Assembly (NCBI GenBank): GCA_022605955.1
Contig: JAKCOZ010000011.1
Span: 5,523,990-5,587,989 of the forward strand
Direction of reading: 5' to 3'
DNA length: 64,000 nt
DNA from: Rallus limicola
Taxonomy: Eukaryota; Chordata; Aves; Gruiformes; Rallidae
The notes beneath the pieces are model-generated. The model was not told the origin of the DNA, searched no databases, and saw only the letters and a list, made by a program, of their open reading frames with translations. This document shows positions 26,301-37,635 of this stretch, one piece after another. Within the stretch, counting starts at the first letter, position 1. Every line of letters starts with the position of its first letter. The translations under genes were made by a program, and so were the position numbers.

Positions 26301-29300
26301 GCTGTATATAACTGGGGGGTTGGCCTGGAGCTGACTGAGCATTGGCTTTGGGTGGTGTGAAATTGTTCTCGGCATCATTTCTTTTGTACATTATTCTATT
26401 ATTACTATCAGTGCCTTCATCATTGCCATCATCATCTTCTTCACCGTCCTATTCAACTGTCTTTATCTCAACCCATTTTTATTTTTCCTTTCCAATTCTC
26501 TCCCCCATCCCACAGGGAGGGGGAAGAGAGCGTATGTCCGTATGTCCAGTTCTGGGCCCCTCAGCTCAAGAAGGACAGAACTCCTTGAAAGAGCCCAGCG
26601 CAGAGCCACTAAGATGATGGAGGGAGTGGAACACTTTCCTCATGAGGAGAGGCTGAGGGAGCTGGGCCTCTTTAACTTGAAGAAGAGGAGACTGAGGGGT
26701 GACTTCATTAATGTTTATAAATATGTAAAGGGTGAGAGTCAGGAGGACAGAGCCAGGCTCTGCTCAGGGATGGCAGTGACAGGACAAGGGGCAGCGGGTG
26801 CAGCTGAGGCAGAGGAAGCTCCATGGGAATGTCAGGAGGAACTTTTTCCCTGTGAGGGTGACAGAACCCTGGGACAGGCTGCCCAGAGAGGTTGTGGAGT
26901 CTCCTTCTCTGGAGATATCCAAACCTGCCTGGATGTGTTCCTGGATGATATAGTCTGGGCAATGCTTCTCTGTCAGGGGGATTGGGCTGGATGATCTTTC
27001 AAGGTCCCTTCCAGCTCCTAATGTTCTGTGATTCCATGATTCTATGTGGTTGTTTTAGCTGTCTGCCAGGTTAAACACCGACACCTGCTATGAAACCTTG
27101 CTTTTTAGCTCACAGCAAGGAAACTTGCTCTCTTAGGTAAGCAGATAGGAAATGCCACCTGGACAGTGCTTCTGAGAGCCACTACACAGCTCAGCATCCT
27201 CATTGCAGCATCTGCTGCTTTGGTTCAGTAGACTTCTTGGGTTTCAGTTCCTGCCTCCCCACTCAACAGTGATTTCCCTGTCAGGCTGTGTTTGCACTAT
27301 GGAGCTGCTGGAGCAAAGGGACCTTCAGATGCTTGTTCAGAGCCTCCTGTAGCTCTACCAACTGGGGGAAATTGCGTCAAAGCAATAGCAGACCTTGTCT
27401 TGCCCCTTCCTATCACTGCACTTCACTTCCAAGTCACACTTCATGCATTACATCCCACCTGTCTCCCTGTGGCTGTTGTCTCATGTGAATAGCCCACACT
27501 GTCAGGTTAAATGGGCCTATCCACCTTCATTTTTCCCTGGTAATATTCCCACTTCTCCTTCCTACTGAAGAACTCCAGCTGTCCTGCATGCTTGTCCCCT
27601 CCTCTCATCTGCTGCCCTTGACTTCCAAAAGCCTTCCTCTGCAATGTAGAATCACAGAATCACAGAATCTCCTGACCTGGAAGGGACCTAGAAGGACCAT
27701 CGAGTCCAACACTCGATGGGCCAGCCAGCTCAGAGCATGGGACTGAACACATCATCTAGGTGCTTCTTGAACTCAGTCAAGCTTGGAACTGTGACCACTT
27801 CCCTAGGGAAGTGCCTGACCCCCTCTCAGTGCAGAACCTCTTCCTAACATCTCACCTAAACCTCCCCTGTTGCAGCTTTACACCCTTCCCTTGGGTTCTA
27901 TCACCTGTCCCCAAAAAGAGGATCAGCACCTGCCCCTTCACTCCCCATCATCAGCCACAGACCACAATCAGATCTCCTCTTAGCTTCCTTTTCTGGAGTT
28001 CCAGGTGAAGCCTCCAGGACTCTGAGCTGCCTCCACAGTCCACATGTGCTGACTGGGTAACTAAGGGTCCTCGTTGGTCAAGGACCATGATCACCCTGTG
28101 ACACCCACCCTGTTCTGGTGGTCTCTGAGAGCAGTGAGACAGACCATAGAAATTGTTTTGCCAGAGGCACGCAACAGAGCAGAGATTGCTTTGCAACAAG
28201 GCCTGTGGGACAGACGTTACTCAGGTACACCATGGGCCTTCAAAGCATTCATGATGACAGTGTCACAAGTACACAGAGCAAGTGGCTCATTTTTCTTTCA
28301 AGTGGGCTTTGTGCTGGAGCTGCACTGTGACCAAAGGCTTTCCTGAGAAGGTATCTCCTAAAGTCAGAGGTGAAACAGAGAAACAGGAAAAGATTCTGTC
28401 CTGTTCCCTTGTTGCTGTGAAAGCAGAAAGGCTGCACTTGCTCACAGATACCAAGTAATGCGAGTGCTCACAGAGGAGTTAATAAAGGCACATACAATGA
28501 AATGGAATAAATGAACTGGCATAAATCCAAGTGTGGGAAGAGATGCCACCACAAAGCTTTACACAGAATGTAGATACAGATCTGAGACGCTACATCCCTC
28601 ATTCATTCACTTCCTAACCACACGCCCTCACTTGAGCTCCTGAGAGCTGCACACCTGCATTGGCACGGGACAGCTCGCTGACAGAGAGCAGCCCATGGCT
28701 TGGTGGGGAGAGCACTCCCCTGCCTGGTGACATCATAGGTTGGGACATCCTCAGGCTTCAAGACAAAAATGAACTCACTGCGCAGGAGGTAGGATGCAGC
28801 TCTTAGACTTACCATCAGGGGTAGACATCTAGGCCCACCATCTCCTTTACATTGACAGATGCTGTCCCATCCCCCATCCCACTGCCTGTGAGGCTGCTGG
28901 AGGGCATGGGACAAAGCTGTGCCAGTCAGTAAACCACAGAGAGGTTGAGGTGAGTGATGCAGAATGGGCCCTTGTTTCCTAATGAAAATCATCAACATTT
29001 ATCATCAGAACTTATCAGTATCTAAAGGGTGGATGTCTAGAGGATGGGGCTCTTCTCAGTGGTGCTCAGTGACAGGACAAGGGGCAATGGGCACAAACTG
29101 GAACACGGGAAAGTCCATCTCAACGTAAGGAAAAACTTCTCCACTGGCAGAGTGCTGGGACAGGCTGCCCAGAGAGGTTGTGTATCTCCTTCTCTGGAGA
29201 GATCCCAAACCTGCCTGGATACGATCCTGTGCAGCTTGCCCTGGGTGAACCTCTTTTAGCTAGGGGTTGGACTAGGTGATCTCCAGGGGTCCCTGCCAAC

Positions 29301-30600
29301 CCTTACCAAAATAAATAAATAAATCAGGGGACACAGGGCCCTTGGCACAGCCCCCAGTGAGGTGGCAAAGCTACAGGTGCATACAGCAAACAGGGTTTCC
29401 AGGTAAGCTCTCGGCTCCTGTATGGGATTTAACAGCCTGGCTGACACATGAAGCTTTTGATCCAGTGCTGGAAGCTATGCCTGAAGCTGAAGGTGCCCAA
29501 AAGCCCTTCAAGGAAAACTGAGAGACAGTGGCACAAGAGCAATTATCAGGAATGGGAGCTGCACTGCCATCACCTTAGCTGCATCTACTCACGTTTATAT
29601 AGAAAGGAACCAACATCCTGACCTGGGTTACAAGAAAACCCCTTCTCTGTGTTGCAGAGTGATTTTTCCCACCCTGAGCTGTGCTCTCTCCTGCCAGTGC
29701 AGCTGAAGGGACGGCACAGTGCAGAAACAAGTGTGCAGGGGCAGGGCGAGATGTGAAATGCTAAAGCCCAACATTGCTGCCCCGAGCCTCTGTTAAAGCA
29801 CGTACCAACACCGTGCTCGTCTGTCCTAGAGGCAGCTCAAGCTGGGGTTTCAGACGAGCTGCAGGGAGGAGCATGCTCACACCTTAGCAGAACTCAGTTG
29901 GGCTGCACACCTCAACCAATTCAGCTCCTCTCCAAATCTACACCGATAGTAAAGAAAGAGTAAGCAAACCTGGGTACATGCAGCGAACGGGCACAGAAGA
30001 AAACACTTAGCTGAAGCCATGCTGGAGCAAACAGGTACACATCCCCACTTGTATTTCACTGTAAATCTGCTTTCAGCAGGGCGAAGAGGCAATTATAAAA
30101 ACCAGAGGTCCTGTTTGGAAGCCCTTCACTATTTTATCCCAGTCTATCCTCCCGAGGCACAGCTGCTCTTCATGCACAATGAGCATTCCCCACAGGGGTC
30201 AGACCACGAAACAGGCAGCTGAGATGCCAGGATAAGCAGCCGACAACTTATTTTGAATACTCCTGACACCGCAGAGGCAAACTTATGCTGGCAAGTCTTC
30301 AGCATCGAAACAAAAAGACTGCAAATCTGAGAGTGGAGATTAATCCTGGCATCAAACCGGCTCGGAGGCAATAAGCAGGGACCTGTGTGGAAAAAGATTT
30401 TCTGTCATTTCCCTCTAGCTTCCTCTGGAGCCACCCATGCTGACAGCAGCACAGACAGGGCAAGCCTCGGTGTGTCCGCTCCTAGGCTTGAAGCAAAGAG
30501 GCAGGCTGTGAAGGCAGAACTCACCTATGATCAGAAGAAAGACCCCAACTCCATAATCCACTAGCGGGTGGAGTTTGGAAATGTACTGCTCCTCCATCAT
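22976..30600 (-). CDS. Opsin-5-like (neuropsin-group) opsin, complete coding span
   Basis: This is a seven-transmembrane, retinal-binding GPCR. Four exons (30600-30525, 25861-25568, 24790-24459, 23323-22976) join in frame to 1050 nt, 349 aa plus TGA. The retinal lysine is Lys278 in LFAKSSTAYNPFIYY (bovine K296), followed by NPxxY. The disulfide cysteines are Cys88 and Cys166. The 113 counterion position is Tyr91; Glu160 matches Glu181. The EPFGxSCT loop, the ACMAV-like TM3 end and the exon pattern place it with OPN5. Thr167 matches position 188, where retro-opsin OPN5L1 is reported to have Cys, so OPN5L2 is the likelier orthologue; this is inference. TM6 has SWTP in place of CWxP, and CCC at the start of the tail suggests palmitoylation. 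The oddity is that DRY reads Ile112-Arg113-Leu114. The gene is convergent with MMUT. A possible AATAAA (TTTATT on + at 22543-22548) lies downstream. Confidence 0.9.
23512..23905 (-). mobile_element. CR1: CR1 LINE fragment (opsin intron 3)
   Basis: A reverse copy: ATAGAATCACAGAATCTCAT, GACGATCGAGTCCAACTCCT, CCCAGCTCAGTGCTGTGACC and CTCAGCCTCCTCTTCGCCAG. It is the subfamily with the GGCTGGG...GAGCTGGACT-type tail. Confidence 0.92.
24459..24790 (-). CDS. OPN5-like opsin coding exon 3 (TM4-TM5)
   Basis: The exon runs from NKITKNTVCVLIALIWLYSL through PLVGWGYYGPEPFGISCTIA (extracellular loop 2, with Glu160 and Cys166) and TM5 to AAKLEKKLTL. It ends in phase 0 at a GTGAGT donor. The acceptor is CTTTCTTGCAG. 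Confidence 0.92.
25568..25861 (-). CDS. OPN5-like opsin coding exon 2 (TM1-TM3)
   Basis: The acceptor is TTTTCTCTTTCAG and the donor GTAAGTA. The exon encodes AILTILGNSAVLATAVKRSS, the TM2 motif LTANLAAADIG, the conserved Cys88, Tyr91 at the counterion site and the TM3 end AMAVIRLFVTNSPKSN. The phase fits exons 1 and 3. Confidence 0.92.
26049..27088 (+). mobile_element. ERVL-type solo LTR with 5-bp target duplication, split by CR1
   Basis: The LTR begins TGTCCTGATTTTGGCAGGGA at 26054 and ends GTTAAACACCGACA at 27083. CCTGC duplications flank it at 26049-26053 and 27084-27088. It has TG...CA ends, a TATA-like CTGTATATAACTGGGGGG near 26302 and the TCTCTCCCCCATCCCACAGG stretch before its end, all as in the common avian LTR of this class. 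A CR1 sits inside it. There is no internal retroviral sequence, so this is a solo LTR left by recombination. Confidence 0.88.
26531..27047 (+). mobile_element. CR1: CR1 LINE nested in the solo LTR
   Basis: A forward copy from CCAGTTCTGGGCCCCTCAGC through GAGGAACTTTTTCCCTGTGA to AATGTTCTGTGATTCCATGA and TTCTATG. LTR sequence continues on both sides, so this insertion is younger than the LTR. Confidence 0.93.
27648..28005 (-). mobile_element. CR1: CR1 LINE fragment (opsin intron 1)
   Basis: A reverse copy: GAATCACAGAATCACAGAAT, CCATCGAGTCCAACACTCGA and CTGACCCCCTCTCAGTGCAG. Confidence 0.92.
28006..29029. other. Opsin intron 1 sequence, no feature seen
   Basis: This is moderately GC-rich intron between two CR1 pieces. 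Open frames here are short and lack splice support. I see no exon or RNA gene. Confidence 0.5.
29030..29325 (+). mobile_element. CR1: CR1 LINE fragment (opsin intron 1)
   Basis: A forward copy: CAGTGACAGGACAAGGGGCA and GGGACAGGCTGCCCAGAGAG, ending GGTCCCTGCCAACCC followed by an (AATA)n run. Confidence 0.88.
29326..30524. other. Opsin intron 1 sequence, no feature seen
   Basis: The 5' end of opsin intron 1. No repeat or exon was recognised in it. Confidence 0.5.
30525..30600 (-). CDS. OPN5-like opsin coding exon 1
   Basis: The exon starts with tandem Met codons (MMEEQYISKLHPLVDYGVGV, then FLLII) and ends one base into an Ala codon at a GTGAGT donor. Only about 16 residues precede TM1, and no N-glycosylation sequon is seen there. 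The exact start (first or second Met) is uncertain. Confidence 0.85.
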
Positions 30601-32094
30601 CCCTTGTGGAAGTGGGTGAAAGTTTTAAATCAAAGGCAAAGTGACTGTAAGGGCAAAGAGACCCTTCCTCATGGTTTGCCTGCTGCAGATGTGAGCTGGG
30701 CAGCTGGGTGCTGTCAGTGTGAAGGGACCCTTCTGCTTTCTCTTCTCTCCCTCCCTCTCGTGTGGCGGGGGAGAAGCCTGGAGTGAGAGAAAGGCTCTCC
30801 CTCCCTGGGGAGACAGAGTGAAAGCTGGGCAGAGTCACTGCCTGGCTGGCAGAGCATCTCTCCACCCACCCCCTCCTCTCACACCGCTCTGCTCCTTGGC
30901 TTGTCAAGAAAGTTTCACAATGCAAATCCCCTCAGACTGCCATAGCCGAGCTAAAACAATTGTCGCTCAACCATCAGCAGCCTTGGGAAAGGCATTCTGG
31001 CTGAGGAACTGGGCAAGGGAAGGGGTTGTGAGTTCTGTTTTCTGGCTTTATGGCTGTGTATGGGTAATGTGAGGTGATCTCTGAGCTGAAGTATTAGATG
31101 AAAACTGTTTGCTGCTACAGGGGTTCAGAAGAGTCGAGGTCCCTCCACTGAAGGCAGGATTTTCAGAGCTGCTCCGGGGCAGGATTGGAGGATGCTCAGT
31201 GTACTGCACACAGGACCAAGCTCTGAGCTCATTGCAGTGACACTCCATCATTATTACTCAGCAAGCAATGAGAATGATGCCTCATGGCAAACTTTACCTT
31301 CTCCTTACAATATTGGAGCCTAAAACCATCATAATGCTCTCTTGGTCTTCATAAACAATCAGTTTTGTTCCAGGCTCCAAATACATCACAGGTTCATCCA
31401 TCACTTTCCATATGCAGGTCTTGGTTTTGGTGCACACAGTTTGCATGTCTGTAGTTGCAATGCCCTTAAGTCAACTTTTAGCCTGGGCAGTGCCCAGCCA
31501 GCACACCAGAGAGCTGATCTAGTCTAAATTATTTAATTCCATATTTCTGGATATGGTAAGCTACATTAGCAACATTCTCTACTTGGCTTATTTTACCCTG
31601 CTCAGACATTGGGGATTTTAAGATTGCCAAGGGCATATAGCATCTCATACAATCTAGCTGGAGTTTAGGTGCCTGAGTACGGCAGTACCAGCCTAAATTC
31701 TAAAATCCTTAGGAAGCTGCAAGACTCAAAAAGCTTTGAGTTTCACCACAAAGCACAACTGGCCACACACAGATGTGCTGCCACCTCAGCTTTGCTGCAT
31801 GTCTCTGTGCTTGTTCCCTGCCAAAGCTGTCTGGGATGTACACACCAGGGATCCCTGCACTGAGGGCTTAGAGGTGTTTAATTCAGCACCAAGTACGTGC
31901 AACACGATATGTACAACACAGGGCTCAGTAGCATTCAGAGCCTTCTCAGGGCACCTTTGTCCTAGAAGCGTAATTGTCTTCCATGGAATACAGAAACCAG
32001 TTCCCTCCTCTGGTTTAGAGACTCAAACACCTGTTTTTTCTGTAAAAGTGTTCTGATTCTGCAGGTTATAGATGCTTTTGGGGTGAGGAAAATG
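30601..32094. other. Opsin upstream region, no gene seen
   Basis: This is the presumed promoter and 5' flank of the minus-strand opsin. There is no CpG island and no convincing TATA box. No repeat was recognised. Open frames are short and unsupported. Confidence 0.5.
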
Positions 32095-32290
32095 ATGTAA
32101 CAGAGAGTTGCCTCCCTCTCCACATCCCCAGGGAAGGGGTCACAGCCCCGAGCTTGGCTTAGGTCAAGGAGCATCTGGAGGATGCCCTCAGTGCCATGCT
32201 CTGACTTGGCTGGGACTGTGTGGAGCCAGGAGCTGGACTTGATGATCCCTATGGGTCCCATCCTGTTCAGGATATTCTTCTATTCTATGA
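32095..32290 (+). mobile_element. CR1: CR1 LINE 3' fragment
   Basis: A forward copy: CAGGGAAGGGGTCACAGCCC and GGAGCTGGACTTGATGATCC, ending GATATTCTTCTATTCTATG. Confidence 0.85.
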
Positions 32291-33084
32291 CATAAATAAA
32301 TGCAAGGAGATAGAACAGTCCACTGGTTCTTCTCTGCACTGAAGCCACAAGATTTGAAGGAGAAAAAAAAAACGGTACCTGACTCTCCAGCACAGTGCTG
32401 GAGGGAGCTGCTCTTCCAAATGTCATTAATATGGCATAAAACAAATCTGCAGGAGCAATGGTGATTCAGTATCAGGTACTACCTGCAGCTTCAAAGTGAA
32501 CCAGTCTCAGAGGGGTGCTGCTCAGGCTGCAGTTATCCCTTCAGGGAAACAAAATCCCTGTATCTGGGTCCATGCCCCCACATCAGGATTCCCCACTGTC
32601 AGCATATTGGGTGCTACAAGTTTTGTTCTCGGTAAATCTGCCTCCAGCACTGAACAGAGAACATGGATACCAAATTCACCGCTATTTTTGATGTCGTATA
32701 CATAAATCTTATTTTTTTAAAGAAGACTCATTGCTACTAAGAGTTAGGTGGCTTCATTATTCCACAGCAGTGCTCTACCTCTCAAGGTCTCTGCTGCCAG
32801 AAGCTTCATGTGGGCAAGAAACAGCAGAGGAGCGCAGAGAGACAATGTCTATTTTTCTGTCAGAGAAGAGACAATACAACTCAGAGCATTATAAGAATGC
32901 AGATTTCAAGCGATGCTACAACCCAATGATTCCCATCCTCAGACAACACTTCTCCATGCTAAGCTACCTCTTGAACGATGCTGATTTATGTGTAGTCAGC
33001 TCAAGTGTTCCTGAAAAATTCCCCAACCTGTCCCACATTACTCCAAAGTCAGTAGAAGCACAATGGAGTCTGCATGAGGTTCTT

Positions 33085-33285
33085 TACTGAGAGGGTGGTT
33101 GGGCACTGGCACAGGCTCCCCAGGGAAGGGGGTCACAGCTTCAAGCTTGACTGAATTCAAGGAGCGTCTGTACAATGCACTCAGTCCCATGCTCTGACAG
33201 GGCTGGGCCTGTCTGGAGCTAGGAGCTGGACTTGATGATCCCTATGGGTCCCTTCCAGCTCAGGATATTCTTCTATTCTATGAGA
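33085..33285 (+). mobile_element. CR1: CR1 LINE 3' fragment, same subfamily as the copy at 32.1 kb
   Basis: A forward copy: TACTGAGAGGGTGGTTGGGC and GGAGCTGGACTTGATGATCC, ending AGGATATTCTTCTATTCTAT. It is close to the 32.1-kb copy. Confidence 0.87.
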
Positions 33286-33509
33286 TAAACAGTCCACAGG
33301 TTCTTCTCCAGAGTTTATACAATTCTAATTCAATAACAGAAATTACTGGCATGAAAGATCTGAACAGGGAAGGCAAAAAAGGTTGAGAGGTTCCTGTTTA
33401 AACTTGGCAGCCAGAAAGGTTATAAGGAACTAAAAACAGGTAGGAAGAACTTTTTGATCTGGGTGAAGACAGTCTGATGTTTCAAACCTTGATCCAATGC
33501 AAAAAGCAC

Positions 33510-33700
33510 ACAGAATCACAAAATCACAGAATCACTGTGGCTGGAAGTCACCTCTGAAGATCATCTAGTCCAAGTCTGCTGCTCAGAACAGGATCAGCTA
33601 CAGTTGATTGCTCAAGGCTGTACCTAAGGTTTTGTGTATCTCCAAGGGTAGAGCTCCTCTGTGGACAATTTGTTCCATTGTCCATTTGGGACCTCGTTCA
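33510..33700 (-). mobile_element. CR1: Old CR1 3' fragment
   Basis: A reverse copy: CACAGAATCACAAAATCACA, GATCATCTAGTCCAAGTCTG and GCTCAGAACAGGATCAGCTA. Confidence 0.8.
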
Positions 33701-34901
33701 AAGTCTTATACAGTTTTGGAATAAAGATACCACCTAACTCAAGAAATCAAGCACCTACCTATTAGATGTTCAGTGCAGATGTCCACCACTGAATGTTCCT
33801 TGGCAGCAGATTCTCAGATGAATGTGGTCAATTGTTGCAGTGCTTCTCAAGCCTTGCACATTAAGTATGTGAGTATCAGTTTAGTCTAGGAAGGTAGGAT
33901 ATATACAATATTAATTATAAGAAGTTAAATGCATGGAAGAGTTGCTGGCACTGTTTTTTGCTGGGGCAATTAGCACTGTCCTGTGGTTCCCAGGCACAGG
34001 CCAGCTGAAGTGGGCCCAGGATGATTCCCAATTGGGAATAATGTCATCAATTTCAAAGCCAAAGAGACACCGGTCAGCTCACTGGTATAGATGTTGCCCA
34101 TGGGTTTTCCTCTTATTACATTTAGCTGATAAATAAATTCTTGAGGTGCAGTCATTAGATGAGAAGTGACTGTTTTAAAGGTTTGTCAGTGCTCAAATAG
34201 AGCTTAGAATTCTGATAAAGAACAGTTTTAGAGAGTTTCCTGGTCTGTGCTACATAGTCAGCTCACCTGATGTTTCTTTTTGGCTTTTCTTGGTGAAAAC
34301 ATGACAGAGGGCTCAGCTCAAGGAACCTGATGTCACCCAACCCAAGCCAGTGCTTTCCCACTTGTTGCATGGTCCATCCACCCTCTCACTATTGAAATAA
34401 GATATTGAATTTCTTCAGGAAAGCAAAGAGAAACCAGAGGCAAGATTAAAACATTTTGCTGAGAAAACTTTAATTTCTCCCTGGAGACACTATTGGCTAC
34501 ATGAAGAGCCCAGTCCTCCTCCAGCTTTTGTGGGCACCTTAGATTACACTGTGTGGGCACTTCATGCTGGTTTAGATGGCATTTCATTTATTGTGAAACC
34601 CCAAATTTAGCATTCACATGCGGTAGGATTACATCAACGGTTTTGTTACGAAATGGATGAAAAGAAAATAAACTATTAAAACCAGAAGAGTTGACTGATC
34701 CCAAATCCAGTGCATGTGTCGTTTAACAATAGCAAGTTGTATCCAGCATTATCATTTTGTACGTCAGATCAATCCAGATTATCTGTTTACAGCCAAAGCA
34801 CAGTTAAAGTTTATACATCTTGACAGACACAATTTTTGGGGATCATGTTTTAGAATTGCTTCTTGAAATTTCCCTTCAATTTAAGAAAAATACTCTTTAA
34901 G
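33701..34901. other. Intergenic, nothing recognised
   Basis: AT-rich unique-looking sequence. No gene, RNA or repeat could be supported. Confidence 0.5.
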
Positions 34902-35115
34902 TTCACAGAATCACAGAGTCACAAGGTTGGAAAAGACCTTTAAGATCATCGAATACAACTGTTCCTGTCCTATGCTAAACCATATCCCTTAGTACCTGAT
35001 CTATCCTTTTTTTAAACACATCCAGGGATGGTGACTCAACCTCCTCCCTGGGCAGCCTGTTCCACATGCTGACAACTCTTTCAGTGAAATTTTTTTTACT
35101 AGCATCTAATCTGAA
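34902..35115 (-). mobile_element. CR1: CR1 LINE fragment
   Basis: A reverse copy: TCACAGAATCACAGAGTCAC, GGAAAAGACCTTTAAGATCA and GGGCAGCCTGTTCCACATGC. Confidence 0.92.
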
Positions 35116-37370
35116 CCCAAATTAGACAGAATGAAAGAGTAAAGTTGTTACCTATTCACTTCTGAAAGCTTATGTGAAATTTCAAACAAAAATGAAGCCA
35201 CCATGAAAACATACATACATATTTGACGTAAATATATACATACATATAAAGCAAGTCTTCACTGTTGATGTAAAACAGGGTATGGGTTGAGTCATTCCTT
35301 GATGATACCAAGTTAGAATGTCTTACAACTTTATTCTTCCTTTCCACAGTAGAAAAAAAAAAAGTATTCAGAATCTGTAGGAAAAAAGGAATCATTCTAA
35401 ATTATTAATTTGACAGTATGTGGTAGTTAATTTTTCAGAGATAAAATGTCTCCATGTTTGGAGCTGCTTGGGCCAAGGATGTTGGGTTTGGTTTGGTACC
35501 ATATATCAGTATCGTTGATATGACCCGATGCCTGGGGAGGGCTATGAAGCCATGTGTGTATCTGCACAGAATGCCTGTCTAGGCAGTAGGGACAGTAGTG
35601 TGTCATTAGGAAGAGAAGCATGGCTTTGCTTTTCCTATTTATCTCTGGCTGCTCTGTCCAGATCTTCTCTTCTGTGAAGACTGAGATTTCAAGTTGAGCA
35701 GAGCATTGCAAAGAGCCTATTTGGACACTCCCCCCTGTGTGCCCTCTCCTTGCTTCAAAACACGTCTGCTATGTGAAGCATGATGCACACTCGAGTTTTT
35801 TCATTAACAGATGCCACCTTTTTCACACGCCTTGGAGAGGATGACTTCATCTTATTCTCCAGAAATTCCTATGACTTCCTTCCATTTAGTTATTAGACTA
35901 TTTCTGAAGACTTCATTTTGGAAGATCACCTTTGACCTGAGACCTGTAGTTAAGCTTCTAGATTCCACCTCTGTTTATGAAAATGAGAATGAGCGTTTCA
36001 GTTAATGTCTGAGTCTGCTCATCAAGTTGTATCTTTTCAACAACCAAATCTTGTTTAAGCTAGTATTTGCAACCTTCAGCATAGTAATTTGGGAATTGTT
36101 TTCTTCTGGGCTGACTTGCATGTTATTGCCCGAGGCAATTTACAAAGGCTGAATTTGGTCTGAGGACACCAGCTTCCATCCACAGTAACCCAAGGTAGCT
36201 GCCCCCTTTAAGAATCCAGTTTGGATCAATAAATTTTGCTCTTTAAAACCATGTTAACGTAAAATATTTGGCTGTTGGCTAACCCAGTCTAAGTGAGTAC
36301 AGGTCTCCACCATAGCAGTTAGTGACTCATCAGGAAGCCTTGAGTTGCAACTGTTACTCTAGTGAGTCTTTGACCGCAGGGCAGAAAACGAACTCCAAAC
36401 CCAAGGGTAGGTATGTGCAGGACTGAAAGATTTAAAGGCTTTTTTACATCACTTTTATTCTTCACTTTTAAGAGTTATTCAATGCTACTGGCAGTTTAAT
36501 GTGATAGTATATAGCAGTTTAACACTAAATAAATGACCAGTGATTGAGATAATGATGAAACAAAAACTTGTACAGCTTGTACAATCTCCCCTTTAGGACT
36601 AGTGAGTGTATCATGGCACTAAAGCCAGAAGCTCTTATTTGTTAAACAACAATGTCATAATTTGTTTGTAGCTGGTAACCACTGATCCTCATTCAGCATT
36701 GGTGAGAAGGAGAGGACAAGATGTACAGCTGTGAGGAAATTCACACATGGAGTAAAGATGTGCTGTACCCCTGACATGACAAGCCAGCTCTTCTCTACTG
36801 GGCAATAGGCTGCCCTCTCAGGGACAAATTTTTACTTTATTCTTTTTCCCCCACCACTTCCCAAATATGAAATGAAAGGCAGTAATTTGAAAAGCAATAT
36901 GAAAACAAGACAAAGCAGAAACATATCATGAGGTGGGAAGGGAAAGATTGTAATGAGATACGAAAAGGGTAATTGAACATGCAAGTACAAAGTGTATTAT
37001 TATAGCCATTCCTTTCCAAGGTGTGAGAAGACAGACAGTAATACACTATGAGTGGAAAGGAAATGGCACCAAAGGTGCTAACATAAATTGAAACCTAGTA
37101 TCACACCAGGAAAAGGGAAGAAAGAAAACACATTGCCAACGGTATGGGATTTGACAGTGCAAACCTGCTCATGTTTAAAAAGGTGCCTCTGTTCCCAGAC
37201 CTCAGTGCAATAGTAGTATGAACAACAGCAGTCCTCTCATTTATAATGTTTCAAAGACAAATTAATGTCCTGTCACACTGGACATTGCACAAATAATCAT
37301 GAGTGGGCATTTGCTTGCAGTTTAAGTAATTTTTCAACCTTTTTATTGACAATAGTTTTTGGTAACAAGC
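35116..37370. other. Intergenic, nothing recognised
   Basis: 2.25 kb of AT-rich sequence with small TA/CA-rich patches (near 35210-35250). No gene or repeat was identified. Confidence 0.5.
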
Positions 37371-37635
37371 TCAGAATCACAGAATGACTAGATTGGAAAA
37401 GACCTTTAAGATCAAGTCCAACCGTATGTGTCCTCTACTAAACCATATGGTTTGCCATCTAATTACCTCATCTACCCATTTGTTAAACATATCCAGGGAT
37501 GGTGACTCAACCCCCTCCCTGGGCAGCCTGTTCCACATCCCCACAACTCTTTCTGTGAAGAATTTTTTCCTAACATCTAATCTGAACCTTCCCTGGTGCA
37601 GCTTAAGGCCATTTCCCCTTGTCCTGTCACTGAAT
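37371..37635 (-). mobile_element. CR1: CR1 LINE fragment
   Basis: A reverse copy: CAGAATCACAGAATGACTAG, ATCCAGGGATGGTGACTCAA and GGCCATTTCCCCTTGTCCTG. Confidence 0.93.
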
